Assembly: GCA_041396125.1 (NCBI GenBank)
Contig: JAWKZG010000001.1
Location: forward strand, 434,001-498,000
Source of the DNA: JAWKZG01 sp041396125
GTDB taxonomy: Bacteria > Pseudomonadota > Gammaproteobacteria > Competibacterales > Competibacteraceae
DNA: 64,000 bases
Reading direction: 5' to 3'
The position numbers and the translations under genes are program-made. The notes below the pieces were generated by a model that was not told the origin of the DNA, did not search any database, and worked only from the letters and a program-made list of their open reading frames with translations. This document shows positions 19,947 to 28,298 of this stretch, piece by piece. Position 1 is the first letter of the stretch. Every line of letters begins with the position of its first letter.

Positions 19947-20264
19947 ATGCGTAGAATCCGCAAGGGTGATGAAGTTATCGTCATAGCCGGCAAAGACAAA
20001 GGACGCCGTGGCAGCGTGCTGCGCGTCATGGACAGTGAGCGCGTTGTGGTAGAAAACGTCAATACGGTTAAGCGCCATACTCGGCCTAACCCGGCACGTG
20101 GTGTACCCGGCGGTATTATTGAAAAAGAAGCTCCCGTACACATTTCAAACGTGATGCTGTACAACCCGACTGCCGAGAAAGGAGATCGGGTGGGCTTTCG
20201 CACTTTGGATGACGGGCGCAAAGTGCGCTACTTCAAGTCCAATAATGAAGTTGTGGACGTGTAA
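19947..20264 (+). CDS. rplX: 50S ribosomal protein L24
   Basis: L24 is an assembly-initiating KOW-domain protein. The ATG at 19947 (MRRIRKGDEVIVIAGKDKG) has GGAG at 19932-19935 and is chosen over an upstream in-frame start that would add ten unrelated residues. The product has 105 residues (E. coli 104). rplE follows after 11 bases. Confidence 0.97.
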   Translation: MRRIRKGDEVIVIAGKDKGRRGSVLRVMDSERVVVENVNTVKRHTRPNPARGVPGGIIEKEAPVHISNVMLYNPTAEKGDRVGFRTLDDGRKVRYFKSNNEVVDV

Positions 20265-20275
20265 GGGTAAATACA

Positions 20276-20833
20276 ATGGTGAGGCTGCAAAATTACTACC
20301 ATGACACGGTTGTTGATCAATTGCGTCAACAGTTTGAATATGACAATGTGATGCAAGTGCCCAAGATCACTAAAATCACGTTGAATATGGGTGTTGGCGA
20401 AGCCATCGGTGATCGTAAAATCATGGATAATGCGGTTAAAGATTTGACCATGATCGCGGGCCAAAAACCGATTGTTACCAATGCACGCAAGTCGATTGCC
20501 CAGTTCAAGATTCGTGAGGGTTGGCCTATTGGCTGTAAAGTTACCCTGCGACGCGCGCGCATGTATGAATTTCTGGATCGTCTGATCAGCATTTCAATTC
20601 CGCGTATTCGCGATTTTCGCGGTCTTAGCCCACGTGCTTTTGATGGACGGGGTAATTACAGTATGGGGATGCGTGAGCAAATTATTTTCCCCGAGATTGA
20701 TTATGATCAGATCGATACATTGCGTGGATTAAATATTACGATCACTACGACTGCGCGCACCGATGAAGAAGGGCGAGCGCTGCTAGCGGCGTTTAATTTC
20801 CCGTTTCGGAACATGAGGAGCAGCGATGGCTAA
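20276..20833 (+). CDS. rplE: 50S ribosomal protein L5
   Basis: L5 (185 residues; E. coli 179) binds 5S rRNA and helps form the central protuberance. TKITLNMGVGEAIGDRK and LRGLNITITTTARTDEEG are conserved. In E. coli the S8 protein represses the spc operon by binding RNA at the start of this gene. The end overlaps rpsN by eight bases, unusual among the junctions here, and suggests tight coupling. Confidence 0.98.
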   Translation: MVRLQNYYHDTVVDQLRQQFEYDNVMQVPKITKITLNMGVGEAIGDRKIMDNAVKDLTMIAGQKPIVTNARKSIAQFKIREGWPIGCKVTLRRARMYEFLDRLISISIPRIRDFRGLSPRAFDGRGNYSMGMREQIIFPEIDYDQIDTLRGLNITITTTARTDEEGRALLAAFNFPFRNMRSSDG

Positions 20834-21131
20834 GAAATCAATGATAAACCGTGAATTAAAACGGATTAAAACCGTTCAAAAATTTGCGGAAAAGCGTGCT
20901 GAGTTAAAAGAGATCATTCGCAGCCCGAATAGCTCTGATGAAGATCGGTTACGTGCGCTGGCCAAATTGCAGGCCTTGCCGCGCGATGCGAGCCCGGCCA
21001 GAGTACAGCGTCGCTGCCGACTGACCGGTCGTCCGCATTCTGTATATCGTAAATTCGGTCTGGGTCGTAATAAATTGCGCGAAGCCGCCATGCGCGGTGA
21101 TATACCGGGTCTGCGTAAAGCCAGTTGGTAA
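20826..21131 (+). CDS. rpsN: 30S ribosomal protein S14, zinc-free form
   Basis: At 101 residues this is the long C-minus form lacking the CxxC zinc pairs, as in E. coli. AKKSMINRELKR at the start and RCRLTGRPHSVYRKFGLGRNKLRE in the C-terminal half identify it. The start lies inside the end of rplE. Confidence 0.98.
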   Translation: MAKKSMINRELKRIKTVQKFAEKRAELKEIIRSPNSSDEDRLRALAKLQALPRDASPARVQRRCRLTGRPHSVYRKFGLGRNKLREAAMRGDIPGLRKASW

Positions 21132-21184
21132 TACGCATAAGCCCGGCTAAAACGCGTAGCTGATTTTTTTAGGAGCGGTTCACA

Positions 21185-21580
21185 ATGAGTATGACAGACC
21201 CTATTGCAGATATGCTGACACGCATCCGTAATGCGCAGTCAGTAGCAAAGGCGCAAGTCGTTATGCCTTCGTCCAAGCTGAAGGTGGCAATTGCCAAAAC
21301 CTTACAGGCGGAAGGGTATATCAGTGGTTATCAGGTTACCGACAACGACGGTAAAACAGTATTGTCCATCGCCTTGAAGTATTTTCAAGGTAAACCTGTT
21401 ATTGAGACCATTCAGCGTGTTAGTCGGCCTGGCCGACGTGTTTTTAAAACGCGTGATGATTTGCCTAAAGTGCGTGGCGGGCTCGGGGTTGCGATCGTTT
21501 CTACCTCTCATGGGGTAATGACAGATCGGGCTGCGCGAGCTGCGGGGCATGGTGGTGAAGTGCTGTGCACTGTTTCTTAA
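21185..21580 (+). CDS. rpsH: 30S ribosomal protein S8
   Basis: S8 (131 residues) is a primary 16S rRNA binder of the platform and the translational repressor of the spc operon in E. coli. MSMTDPIADMLTRIRNAQ matches the family start, favouring ATG 21185 over the ATG at 21191. The C-terminal STSHGVMTDRAARAAGHGG is the rRNA-binding signature. AGGAG at 21171-21175 precedes it. Confidence 0.98.
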   Translation: MSMTDPIADMLTRIRNAQSVAKAQVVMPSSKLKVAIAKTLQAEGYISGYQVTDNDGKTVLSIALKYFQGKPVIETIQRVSRPGRRVFKTRDDLPKVRGGLGVAIVSTSHGVMTDRAARAAGHGGEVLCTVS

Positions 21581-21615
21581 CGGCGCAGAAGTTGTTAGAG
21601 AGGACACAATAAATT

Positions 21616-22149
21616 ATGTCTCGTGTTGCCAAACAACCCATTCCTTTGCCGAAAGGGGTGGAAGCGACCATACATGAGCAGCAGTTAGCGGTTAAAGGCG
21701 CGAAAGGCTCGCTGTCGTTAACACTGCATCCTACTGTCAGCATTGAACAGGATGATAACGTCCTGCAAATCAAGCCGGCAACCGAAGCTGCGGAACACCG
21801 GGCAATGGCTGGCACTATGCGGGCCTTGGTGAATAATATGGTGACGGGCGTCAATCAGGGTTTTGAACGCAAGCTTCAACTGGTAGGTGTTGGATACCGG
21901 GCGCAAGCGCAAGGCCAGGTACTGAATCTGACGCTGGGTTTTTCGCACCCGGTCGAATACAAGGTGCCAGCAGGTGTTACCGTGGAAACGCCCTCGCAGA
22001 CGGAAGTCCTTGTGAAAGGGATTGATAAGCAGCTGGTTGGTGAAGTTGCCTCGAAAATACGCGCCTATAGACCACCGGAGCCCTATAAAGGCAAAGGGGT
22101 TCGGTACGCTGATGAGCGAATCATTTTGAAAGAAGCGAAGAAGAAGTAG
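21616..22149 (+). CDS. rplF: 50S ribosomal protein L6
   Basis: This 177-residue protein sits near the sarcin-ricin loop. SRVAKQPIPLPKGVEATI starts it and the RPPEPYKGKGVRYADE signature lies near the C-terminus. rplR begins four bases after the stop. Confidence 0.98.
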   Translation: MSRVAKQPIPLPKGVEATIHEQQLAVKGAKGSLSLTLHPTVSIEQDDNVLQIKPATEAAEHRAMAGTMRALVNNMVTGVNQGFERKLQLVGVGYRAQAQGQVLNLTLGFSHPVEYKVPAGVTVETPSQTEVLVKGIDKQLVGEVASKIRAYRPPEPYKGKGVRYADERIILKEAKKK

Positions 22150-22153
22150 CGTT

Positions 22154-22507
22154 ATGGATAAGAAAACAGCACGTATACGGCGGGGGCGGCGTACCCGCTA
22201 TAAGATCCGCGAATTAGGCGCTGCCCGTTTGTGCGTACATCGTACGCCTAGGCATATCTATGCGCAGCTTATCGATCCGAACGGCGCTCGCGTGCTGGCG
22301 GCAGCATCAACACTAGAGGCTGCGTTGCGCGCGGACCTGAAAAATGGCGGCAATATCGAAGCTGCAAAAGCTGTGGGTAAAGCCATTGCTGAGAAAGCCA
22401 AGGCTGTGGGTATTGAAAAAGTCGCATTTGATCGCTCGGGTTTTAAATACCACGGTCGTGTTAAAGCGCTAGCTGATGCGGCGCGCGAACATGGCCTGCA
22501 ACTGTAA
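22154..22507 (+). CDS. rplR: 50S ribosomal protein L18
   Basis: L18 (117 residues, as in E. coli) binds 5S rRNA. The text RLCVHRTPRHIYAQLID and the C-terminal FDRSGFKYHGRVKALAD are diagnostic. It lies tightly between rplF and rpsE (gaps of four and eleven bases), so it is translated from the common spc message. Confidence 0.98.
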   Translation: MDKKTARIRRGRRTRYKIRELGAARLCVHRTPRHIYAQLIDPNGARVLAAASTLEAALRADLKNGGNIEAAKAVGKAIAEKAKAVGIEKVAFDRSGFKYHGRVKALADAAREHGLQL

Positions 22508-22518
22508 GAGGATAGGGT

Positions 22519-23028
22519 ATGGCGACGAATGTTGAAAATTCCCAGAGCAGCGATGGCTTGCAAGAGAAATTAGTCGCTGTTAACCGGGTAGCCAAAGTTG
22601 TTAAAGGCGGTCGGCAATTCGGTTTCACCGCGCTAACGGTGGTTGGGGACGGCAAAGGTCGAATCGGCTTCGGTTACGGCAAGGCACGTGAAGTACCTAT
22701 CGCAATTCAAAAAGCGATGGAAAAAGCACGGCGTAATATGGTCACGATTAATTTAAACGGTACAACGTTGCATTATCCGCTGAATGGTACCCACGGGGCT
22801 GCCAAGGTGTTTATGCAGCCTGCTTCTGAAGGTACAGGCATCATTGCTGGTGGTGCGATGCGGGCAGTGTTTGAGGTCGTGGGCGTGCGTGACGTATTGG
22901 CTAAGTGCATTGGATCGCGTAATCCGATAAATGTCGTACGCGCCACTATTGGCGGCTTGGCAAAAATGTCCTCACCGGATTACGTTGCTGCTAAGCGTGG
23001 CAAGACCGTAGAAGAAATCATGGGGTAA
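22519..23028 (+). CDS. rpsE: 30S ribosomal protein S5
   Basis: S5 (169 residues; E. coli 167) helps control accuracy and forms the mRNA entry helicase with S3 and S4. LVAVNRVAKVVKGGRQFGF is the conserved N-terminal double-stranded-RNA-binding-like segment; AGGAMRAVFEVVGVRDVLAK marks the C-terminal domain. GAGGAT precedes the ATG. Confidence 0.98.
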   Translation: MATNVENSQSSDGLQEKLVAVNRVAKVVKGGRQFGFTALTVVGDGKGRIGFGYGKAREVPIAIQKAMEKARRNMVTINLNGTTLHYPLNGTHGAAKVFMQPASEGTGIIAGGAMRAVFEVVGVRDVLAKCIGSRNPINVVRATIGGLAKMSSPDYVAAKRGKTVEEIMG

Positions 23029-23031
23029 GAC

Positions 23032-23217
23032 ATGGCTGAGAAACAGCTTAAAGTCACTCAAGTTAAAAGCATTAATGGTCGTCTGGAAGCTCATAAAGCC
23101 TGTGTTCGAGGTTTGGGCCTGCGACGTATGAATCACACAGTCACGGTGACTGATACGCGGGAAAACCGGGGCATGATCAATGCTGTGTCCTACCTGCTCA
23201 AAGTTGAGGAGGTTTAA
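23032..23217 (+). CDS. rpmD: 50S ribosomal protein L30
   Basis: This 61-residue protein (E. coli 59) has the short beta-alpha-beta fold of L30. LKVTQVKSINGR and CVRGLGLRRMNHTVTV identify it. It starts three bases after rpsE and ends two bases before rplO. Confidence 0.97.
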   Translation: MAEKQLKVTQVKSINGRLEAHKACVRGLGLRRMNHTVTVTDTRENRGMINAVSYLLKVEEV

Positions 23218-23219
23218 TT

Positions 23220-23666
23220 ATGCGGTTGAATGATCTTAAGCCTGCGCTGGGTAGCCGACCTGATGGCAAACGAGTTGGGCGTGGCATAGGTTCCGGCCTG
23301 GGCAAGACTTGTGGTCGTGGCCATAAAGGGCAACATTCGCGTGCAGGCGGTTTTCATAAGACCGGCTTCGAGGGTGGGCAAATGCCTCTGCAGCGGCGCT
23401 TGCCAAAACGCGGCTTCCGTTCCCTAAAAGCGATGGATAGTGCTGAAGTGCGTTTGCATGAGCTGGCGCTCGTCGAGGCTGACGTAGTAGATTTGGCCGC
23501 GCTGAAGAATGCAAATATTATTTCGCGGGCAGTAAAGCGCGTGAAAGTAATCGCTTCGGGTGAGCTTGGTAAAGCTGTTACCGTACAAGGTTTAGCGCTG
23601 ACTAAAGGTGCGCGTAGCGCGCTGGAAGCGGCCGGCGGCAAAGTTCTTGACGATCCATCATCGTAA
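23220..23666 (+). CDS. rplO: 50S ribosomal protein L15
   Basis: L15 (148 residues; E. coli 144) is a late-assembly protein. MRLNDLKPALGSRPDGKRVG and the glycine-rich RGHKGQHSRAGGFHKTGFEG extension are typical, and the globular C-terminal half follows. GAGGAGG at 23206-23212 gives a strong ribosome-binding site. secY follows after 28 bases. Confidence 0.98.
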   Translation: MRLNDLKPALGSRPDGKRVGRGIGSGLGKTCGRGHKGQHSRAGGFHKTGFEGGQMPLQRRLPKRGFRSLKAMDSAEVRLHELALVEADVVDLAALKNANIISRAVKRVKVIASGELGKAVTVQGLALTKGARSALEAAGGKVLDDPSS

Positions 23667-23694
23667 CGCCTCTATTGTGAAAAGTTAGGATACT

Positions 23695-25026
23695 ATGGCT
23701 TCTCCCTCCCAAGTTTGGGCAAGATGACGGAACTGCGACAGCGCCTGCTGTTTCTGCTGGGTGCAATCGTGGTGTTTCGTATCGGCTCGTTTATACCCGT
23801 CCCAGGAATTGATCCAACGGCGATGGCTGCTCTGTTTGAGCAACAGCGCGGAACGATTCTCGACATGTTCAACATGTTTTCGGAGGAGCCTGGCAAGGCT
23901 CAGTATCTTTGCATTAGGTATTATGCCGTATATTTCAGCATCGATTATTATGCAGCTCATGTCGCATGTAATTCCAACGCTGGAACAATTACGCAAAGAA
24001 GGTAATTCTGGCCGCCGCAAAATTACTCAATATACTCGTTATTTGACGGTGATGCTGGCTAGCTTTCAATCTGTCGGTGTGGCTATCGCGTTGCAAAGCC
24101 AGGTTGTCAATGGGCAATCCGTTGTCGTGTTAAGCGGGGTTTCTTTCATCCTGATTGCCGCTATTACTCTGGTAACGGGCACCATGTTTTTGGTATGGCT
24201 GGGCGAGCAAGTTACCGAGCGCGGGATCGGCAACGGTATTTCAATGATTATATTTGCCGGTATCGTCGCGGGGTTGCCTTCGGCGGTTGGAGGCACTCTT
24301 GAGCTGGCTCGTACCGGTGAACTGAATATATTTCTAGTGCTGTTTATTCTGGCACTGGCTTTGGCAGTGACGGGCTTTGTAGTATTCGTTGAACGCGGGC
24401 AACGTCGAATCACTGTCAATTATGCCAAACGGCAGCAAGGACGGCGCATGTATGCTGGTCAAACCAGTCACTTGCCGCTCAAGCTGAATATGTCGGGGGT
24501 TATTCCACCGATTTTTGCCTCAAGTTTGATTCTGTTTCCGGCAACGGTTAGTGGTTGGTTTGGTAATGCGCAAGGTATGGAGTGGTTGCAGAAAATCAGT
24601 TCATCAATGTCGCCAGGGCAGCCACTTTACGTTATGTTCTATGCAGGGTTGATCATATTTTTCTGCTTTTTTTATACTGCCTTGGTTTTTAATTCCAAGG
24701 ATACTGCTGATCAGCTGAAAAAATCCGGGGCATTTATTCCTGGCATTCGTCCAGGCGCACAGACTGCTGCTTATATTGATAAAGTATTGACTCGGCTGAC
24801 ATTTGCCGGGGCTATATATATTACAGCCGTCTGTTTGCTGCCAGAATTCCTGATTCTTTACTGGAACGTGCCGTTTTACTTTGGTGGTACTTCTTTGTTG
24901 ATAATTGTAGTGGTAGTGATGGACTTCATGTCCCAAGTGCAAGCGCATTTGATGTCGCATCAATACGAAAGCTTAATGAAAAAGGCCAACCTTAAAGGTC
25001 ACGGCGCGACCGGTTTGATTCGCTAA
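23695..25026 (+). CDS. secY: Protein translocase subunit SecY (frame broken near the 5' end)
   Basis: SecY is the pore of the SecYEG translocon in the inner membrane, with ten transmembrane segments. From the ATG at 23695 one base is missing near 23700, after which the frame reads GKMTELRQRLLFLLGAIVVF; a second break near 23887 separates NMFS from LARLSIFALGIMPYISAS. From there to 25026 the frame is open, with GTMFLVWLGEQVTERGIGNG and PFYFGGTSLLIIVVVVMDF as landmarks. The repaired product is about 443 residues, the normal length. Essentiality and conservation on both sides argue for sequence error. Confidence 0.95.
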
Positions 25027-25098
25027 TTTAGTTTGATTGGGAACCGCTCGGTGCACATCGAGGCGCATGCGGTTTTCTTGTTTGTTGGAGACGAGGAA

Positions 25099-25212
25099 AT
25101 GAAAGTTCGTGCTTCCGTAAAGAAAATTTGCCGCAATTGTAAAATCATACGCCGTCATGGTTCAGTGCGCGTGATTTGTTCCGATGCCCGGCATAAACAA
25201 CGGCAAGGTTAG
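25099..25212 (+). CDS. rpmJ: 50S ribosomal protein L36
   Basis: This 37-residue protein was read directly from the sequence. It begins MKVRASVKKICRNCK and ends with a histidine- and arginine-rich tail. Two Cys in CRNC, a third Cys near residue 27 and a His near 32 give the Zn-binding CCCH set of the zinc-containing L36 type. GAGGAA (25093-25098) directly precedes the ATG. It lies between secY and rpsM as in E. coli. Confidence 0.95.
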   Translation: MKVRASVKKICRNCKIIRRHGSVRVICSDARHKQRQG

Positions 25213-25227
25213 TTTTAGTAATAGACG

Positions 25228-25256
25228 TTGAGCGAAATCGGATAGCAAGTTATAAT
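25228..25256 (+). promoter_or_regulatory. Internal promoter before rpsM
   Basis: TTGAGC (25228-25233) and a perfect TATAAT (25251-25256) are 17 bases apart. The predicted transcript would begin near 25263, giving a leader of about 40 bases to rpsM. This would let the alpha group (rpsM to rplQ) be expressed independently of the spc group. The leader seems too short for the E. coli S4-binding pseudoknot, which I could not recognise. Confidence 0.6.
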
Positions 25257-25302
25257 TCTCTGTTTGCCGATCATACCGCTTTAGGACTTAGGAGCTTATT
25301 TC

Positions 25303-25657
25303 ATGGCCCGTATTGCAGGTATTAATATTCCTGTTAACAAGCATACTGTGATTGCTTTGCAATCCATTTACGGCATTGGCGCGACTCGCTCGCCTGATTT
25401 GTGAGCGGGCGAGTGTTGCCCCCGAAATCAAAGTCAAAGATTTAAACGAGGAACAGGTTGAGGCGCTACGGGCCGAGGTGGGCAGATTCGCGGTTGAAGG
25501 CGACTTGCGGCGTGAAGTGTCGATGAACATCAAGCGACTTATGGATCTCGGTGCATACCGTGGACTGCGTCATCGTCGCGGATTGCCGTTGCGCGGACAG
25601 CGGACTCGCACTAATGCCCGGACTCGGAAGGGGCCACGGCGTCCCATTAAACGATAA
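25303..25657 (+). CDS. rpsM: 30S ribosomal protein S13 (one frame break)
   Basis: S13 contacts the P-site tRNA and the large subunit. The ATG at 25303 reads MARIAGINIPVNKHTVIAL and runs into a stop after about 33 codons; two bases appear to be missing near 25390, where ATRS should continue RLICERASVAPEIKV. The rest, with GLRHRRGLPLRGQRTRTNAR, is intact. Repaired length is about 118 residues, as in E. coli. Confidence 0.95.
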
Positions 25658-25687
25658 TCACGCGTAAGGTTTTTTTAAGGGTTTAGT

Positions 25688-26077
25688 ATGGCAAAGCCAG
25701 TCAGCAAGACGCGTAAGCGCGTCAAAAAACACGTTGTCGATGGAGTCGCGCATATCCACGCCTCATTCAACAATACCATCATCACGATCACCGATCGGCA
25801 GGGTAATGCCTTGGGTTGGGCCACGGCAGGCGGCTCTGGTTTTCGCGGCTCACGTAAGAGCACACCTTTTGCCGCGCAGGTCGCTGCGGAAAAAGTGGGT
25901 GAAGCGGTAAAAGAATTTGGGTTGAAAAACCTTGAAGTTAATGTCAAAGGCCCGGGGCCGGGTCGTGAATCGGCCGTCCGTGCATTGAATGCTTCAGGTT
26001 TTAAGATTACCAATATCACGGATGTGACGCCGATTCCTCACAATGGCTGTCGGCCGCCGAAAAAGCGTCGCGTATAA
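25688..26077 (+). CDS. rpsK: 30S ribosomal protein S11
   Basis: At 129 residues it equals the E. coli protein. S11 sits on the platform by the mRNA exit. HIHASFNNTIITITDRQGN and the C-terminal TPIPHNGCRPPKKRRV are diagnostic. The start is preceded by AAGGG (25677-25681). rpsD follows after 48 bases. Confidence 0.98.
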   Translation: MAKPVSKTRKRVKKHVVDGVAHIHASFNNTIITITDRQGNALGWATAGGSGFRGSRKSTPFAAQVAAEKVGEAVKEFGLKNLEVNVKGPGPGRESAVRALNASGFKITNITDVTPIPHNGCRPPKKRRV

Positions 26078-26125
26078 ATAAACGCGCGATCACTGTTGAC
26101 GAATTAGTTTTGCAGGAGTTTCCTT

Positions 26126-26746
26126 GTGGCGAGATACATCGGGCCAAAGTGTAAATTGAGCCGTCGTGAAGGGACCGATTTGTTTTTAAAGTCGGCTGCC
26201 CGTCCTCTTGAGTCCAAATGCAATATCGAACGGCCACCGGGGCAGCATGGTGCACGTCGCATGCGTACCACGGACTTTGGTTTGCAGTTGCGCGAAAAGC
26301 AGAAACTGCGCCGTATTTACGGCGTTTTAGAGCGTCAGTTCCTCAATTATTATAAAGAGGCTGCTCGCCGGAAGGGCTCCACAGGTGAGAACCTGCTTAA
26401 GCTATTGGAAAGTCGGCTTGATAATGTTGTGTACCGGATGGGCTTTGGCAGCACGCGCGCCGAAGCGCGTCAGTTAGTATCGCATCGTGCAGTCCTGGTT
26501 AATGGACGGGCAGTGAATATACCGTCTTATCAGGTCAAGGCTGACGATGTGATCTCGATCAGAGAGCGGGCACGTAATCAGATTCGTATCCAGAACTCTT
26601 TACAGCTGGCGCAAGGGATTGGATTTGCCGAGTGGGTTGATGTCGATATCACTAAGATGTCCGGCGTTTTCAAGCGGGTGCCGGATCGAGGCGATTTACC
26701 GGCTGAAATCAATGAATCCCTGGTCGTCGAATTGTACTCCAAGTAA
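26126..26746 (+). CDS. rpsD: 30S ribosomal protein S4
   Basis: S4 (206 residues) is a primary 16S rRNA binder and the translational repressor of the alpha operon in E. coli. It uses a GTG start at 26126 with AGGAG at 26114-26118. ARYIGPKCKLSRREGTDL begins it; the S4 RNA-binding domain (RLDNVVYRMGFGSTRAEARQ) lies near residues 95-115. Confidence 0.98.
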   Translation: MARYIGPKCKLSRREGTDLFLKSAARPLESKCNIERPPGQHGARRMRTTDFGLQLREKQKLRRIYGVLERQFLNYYKEAARRKGSTGENLLKLLESRLDNVVYRMGFGSTRAEARQLVSHRAVLVNGRAVNIPSYQVKADDVISIRERARNQIRIQNSLQLAQGIGFAEWVDVDITKMSGVFKRVPDRGDLPAEINESLVVELYSK

Positions 26747-26800
26747 TTGGGTGCGGTTGGTTTTGGTTTATATAGTGGGCAAGCAACCGGATAGTGACTG

Positions 26801-27805
26801 ATGTCAGAAGCGCTTAAATTACTTACGCCACGCGTTGTGGATGTGGAAGTTGTCAATCAACATAACGCCCGGATCACTCTGGAGCCTTTGGAGCGTGGTT
26901 TTGGCCATACCCTGGGCAACGCGCTGCGCCGTATTTTGTTGTCGTCGATTCCAGGTAGCGCCATTGTTGAATGCGAAATCGACGGTGTCTTGCACGAATA
27001 CTCTTCTATCGAGGGTGTGCAAGAAGATGTTATCGATATCATGTTGAATCTCAAAGGTGTTGCTATTTGCCTGGAAGGTACCAATGAAGCCTCGCTGACC
27101 TTGAATAAAAAAGGTCCAGGCGCGGTCTTGGCAGGCGATATTGCATTGACGCACAATGTAGAGATTGTCAACCCGGATCATGTCATCGCCAACCTGACAA
27201 AGGAAGGCGAACTGAATATGCGGCTTAAAGTTGCGAAAAATCGTGGCTACCAGCCAGCTACGCAACGGGTTGGAGTGGACGATAGTCGGCCGATTGGATC
27301 CTTGCAGCTGGATGCTTCGTTCAGTCCGGTTCTGCAGGTCAGCTATCGGGTAGATAGCGCGCGGGTTGAACAGCGCACTGACCTGGATAAGCTGATCATT
27401 AACCTGCAGACTAATGGGACTATCGATCCGGAAGAAGCTGTTCGTTCTGCGGCTCGCATTCTGCTGGAGCAATTATCGGTATTTGTCGATCTGAAAGGCA
27501 AAGAGGAAGTTGCGCCGACGAAAGAAGACACGGAAATCGATCCGATCCTGTTACGTCCGGTTGATGATCTGGAGCTTACTGTACGGTCTGCCAACTGCCT
27601 TAAGGCAGAAAGTATTTATTATATTGGCGACCTGATTCAGCGTACCGAAGTCGAGTTATTGAAAACGCCTAATCTGGGTAAAAAATCGCTGACTGAGATC
27701 AAAGACGTACTGGCGGCGCAGGGCTTGTCTCTAGGAATGAAACTGGAAAATTGGCCGCCACCTAATTTAGGTCGTGATCACGACGATGCTAAAGGCGTTG
27801 CCTGA
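26801..27805 (+). CDS. rpoA: DNA-directed RNA polymerase subunit alpha
   Basis: Alpha (334 residues; E. coli 329) dimerises to nucleate the enzyme. The N-terminal assembly domain contains LEPLERGFGHTLGNALRRIL. The C-terminal domain, with LRPVDDLELTVRSANCLKAE and LLKTPNLGKKSLTEIK, binds UP elements and activators; the promoter-contact Arg of VRSANCLK is present. It lies between rpsD and rplQ as usual, with an unbroken frame. Confidence 0.98.
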   Translation: MSEALKLLTPRVVDVEVVNQHNARITLEPLERGFGHTLGNALRRILLSSIPGSAIVECEIDGVLHEYSSIEGVQEDVIDIMLNLKGVAICLEGTNEASLTLNKKGPGAVLAGDIALTHNVEIVNPDHVIANLTKEGELNMRLKVAKNRGYQPATQRVGVDDSRPIGSLQLDASFSPVLQVSYRVDSARVEQRTDLDKLIINLQTNGTIDPEEAVRSAARILLEQLSVFVDLKGKEEVAPTKEDTEIDPILLRPVDDLELTVRSANCLKAESIYYIGDLIQRTEVELLKTPNLGKKSLTEIKDVLAAQGLSLGMKLENWPPPNLGRDHDDAKGVA

Positions 27806-27825
27806 TTAGAGTACTTTAAGTTCGC

Positions 27826-27841
27826 AACGCGGTAGTGCGTT
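27826..27841 (+). promoter_or_regulatory. Hairpin in the rpoA-rplQ spacer
   Basis: AACGC (27826-27830) pairs with GCGTT (27837-27841) around GGTAGT. Its core differs by one base from the rpsL-rpsG hairpin at 10317-10337 (loop GTAGT there). It lies just upstream of the rplQ start region. Role unknown. Confidence 0.35.
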
Positions 27842-27870
27842 AGAATTGAATAGAATAGGAATGAGTTACC

Positions 27871-28242
27871 ATGCGTCACCGTAAGTCTGGTCGCCAATTA
27901 AATAGAACCAGTAGCCATCGTAAGGCCATGTTCAGCAATATGGCTGCGTCACTGGTCGAACATGAAATTATCAAGACTACTCTGCCGAAAGCCAAAGAGC
28001 TGCGCCGTGTTGTAGAGCCGCTGATTACCTTATCCAAAGAGGATAATGTTGCGCGCCGCCGCCTTGCTTTTGACCGTTTGCGTAATCGCGAAGTGGTTAC
28101 CAAGCTGTTTAATGAATTAGGACCGCGTTATAAAGAGCGTCCGGGCGGTTATTTACGCATCCTGAAATGCGGTTTTCGGGCGGGTGACTGTGCACCAATG
28201 GCTTATGTCGAACTGGTTGACCGGCCTGACGCACCTGAATAA
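27871..28242 (+). CDS. rplQ: 50S ribosomal protein L17
   Basis: L17 (123 residues; E. coli 127) lies near the tunnel exit. MRHRKSGRQLNRTSSHRKAM is the universal bacterial start and GGYLRILKCGFRAGDCAPMAYVEL lies in the C-terminal half. It is the last gene of the superoperon and is followed by a strong terminator 24 bases later. Confidence 0.98.
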   Translation: MRHRKSGRQLNRTSSHRKAMFSNMAASLVEHEIIKTTLPKAKELRRVVEPLITLSKEDNVARRRLAFDRLRNREVVTKLFNELGPRYKERPGGYLRILKCGFRAGDCAPMAYVELVDRPDAPE

Positions 28243-28265
28243 TAAATCAATCTGTTATCGATAAA

Positions 28266-28289
28266 GGTCGGGTAATCCCGGCCTTTTTT
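28266..28289 (+). terminator. Intrinsic terminator of the alpha operon
   Basis: GGTCGGG (28266-28272) pairs with CCCGGCC (28277-28283; one G-U) around TAAT, followed by six T (28284-28289). It ends the ribosomal-protein superoperon. The next gene starts only ten bases after the T run, so its expression must come from read-through or from a promoter inside rplQ. Confidence 0.85.
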
Positions 28290-28298
28290 GTTGCTATC

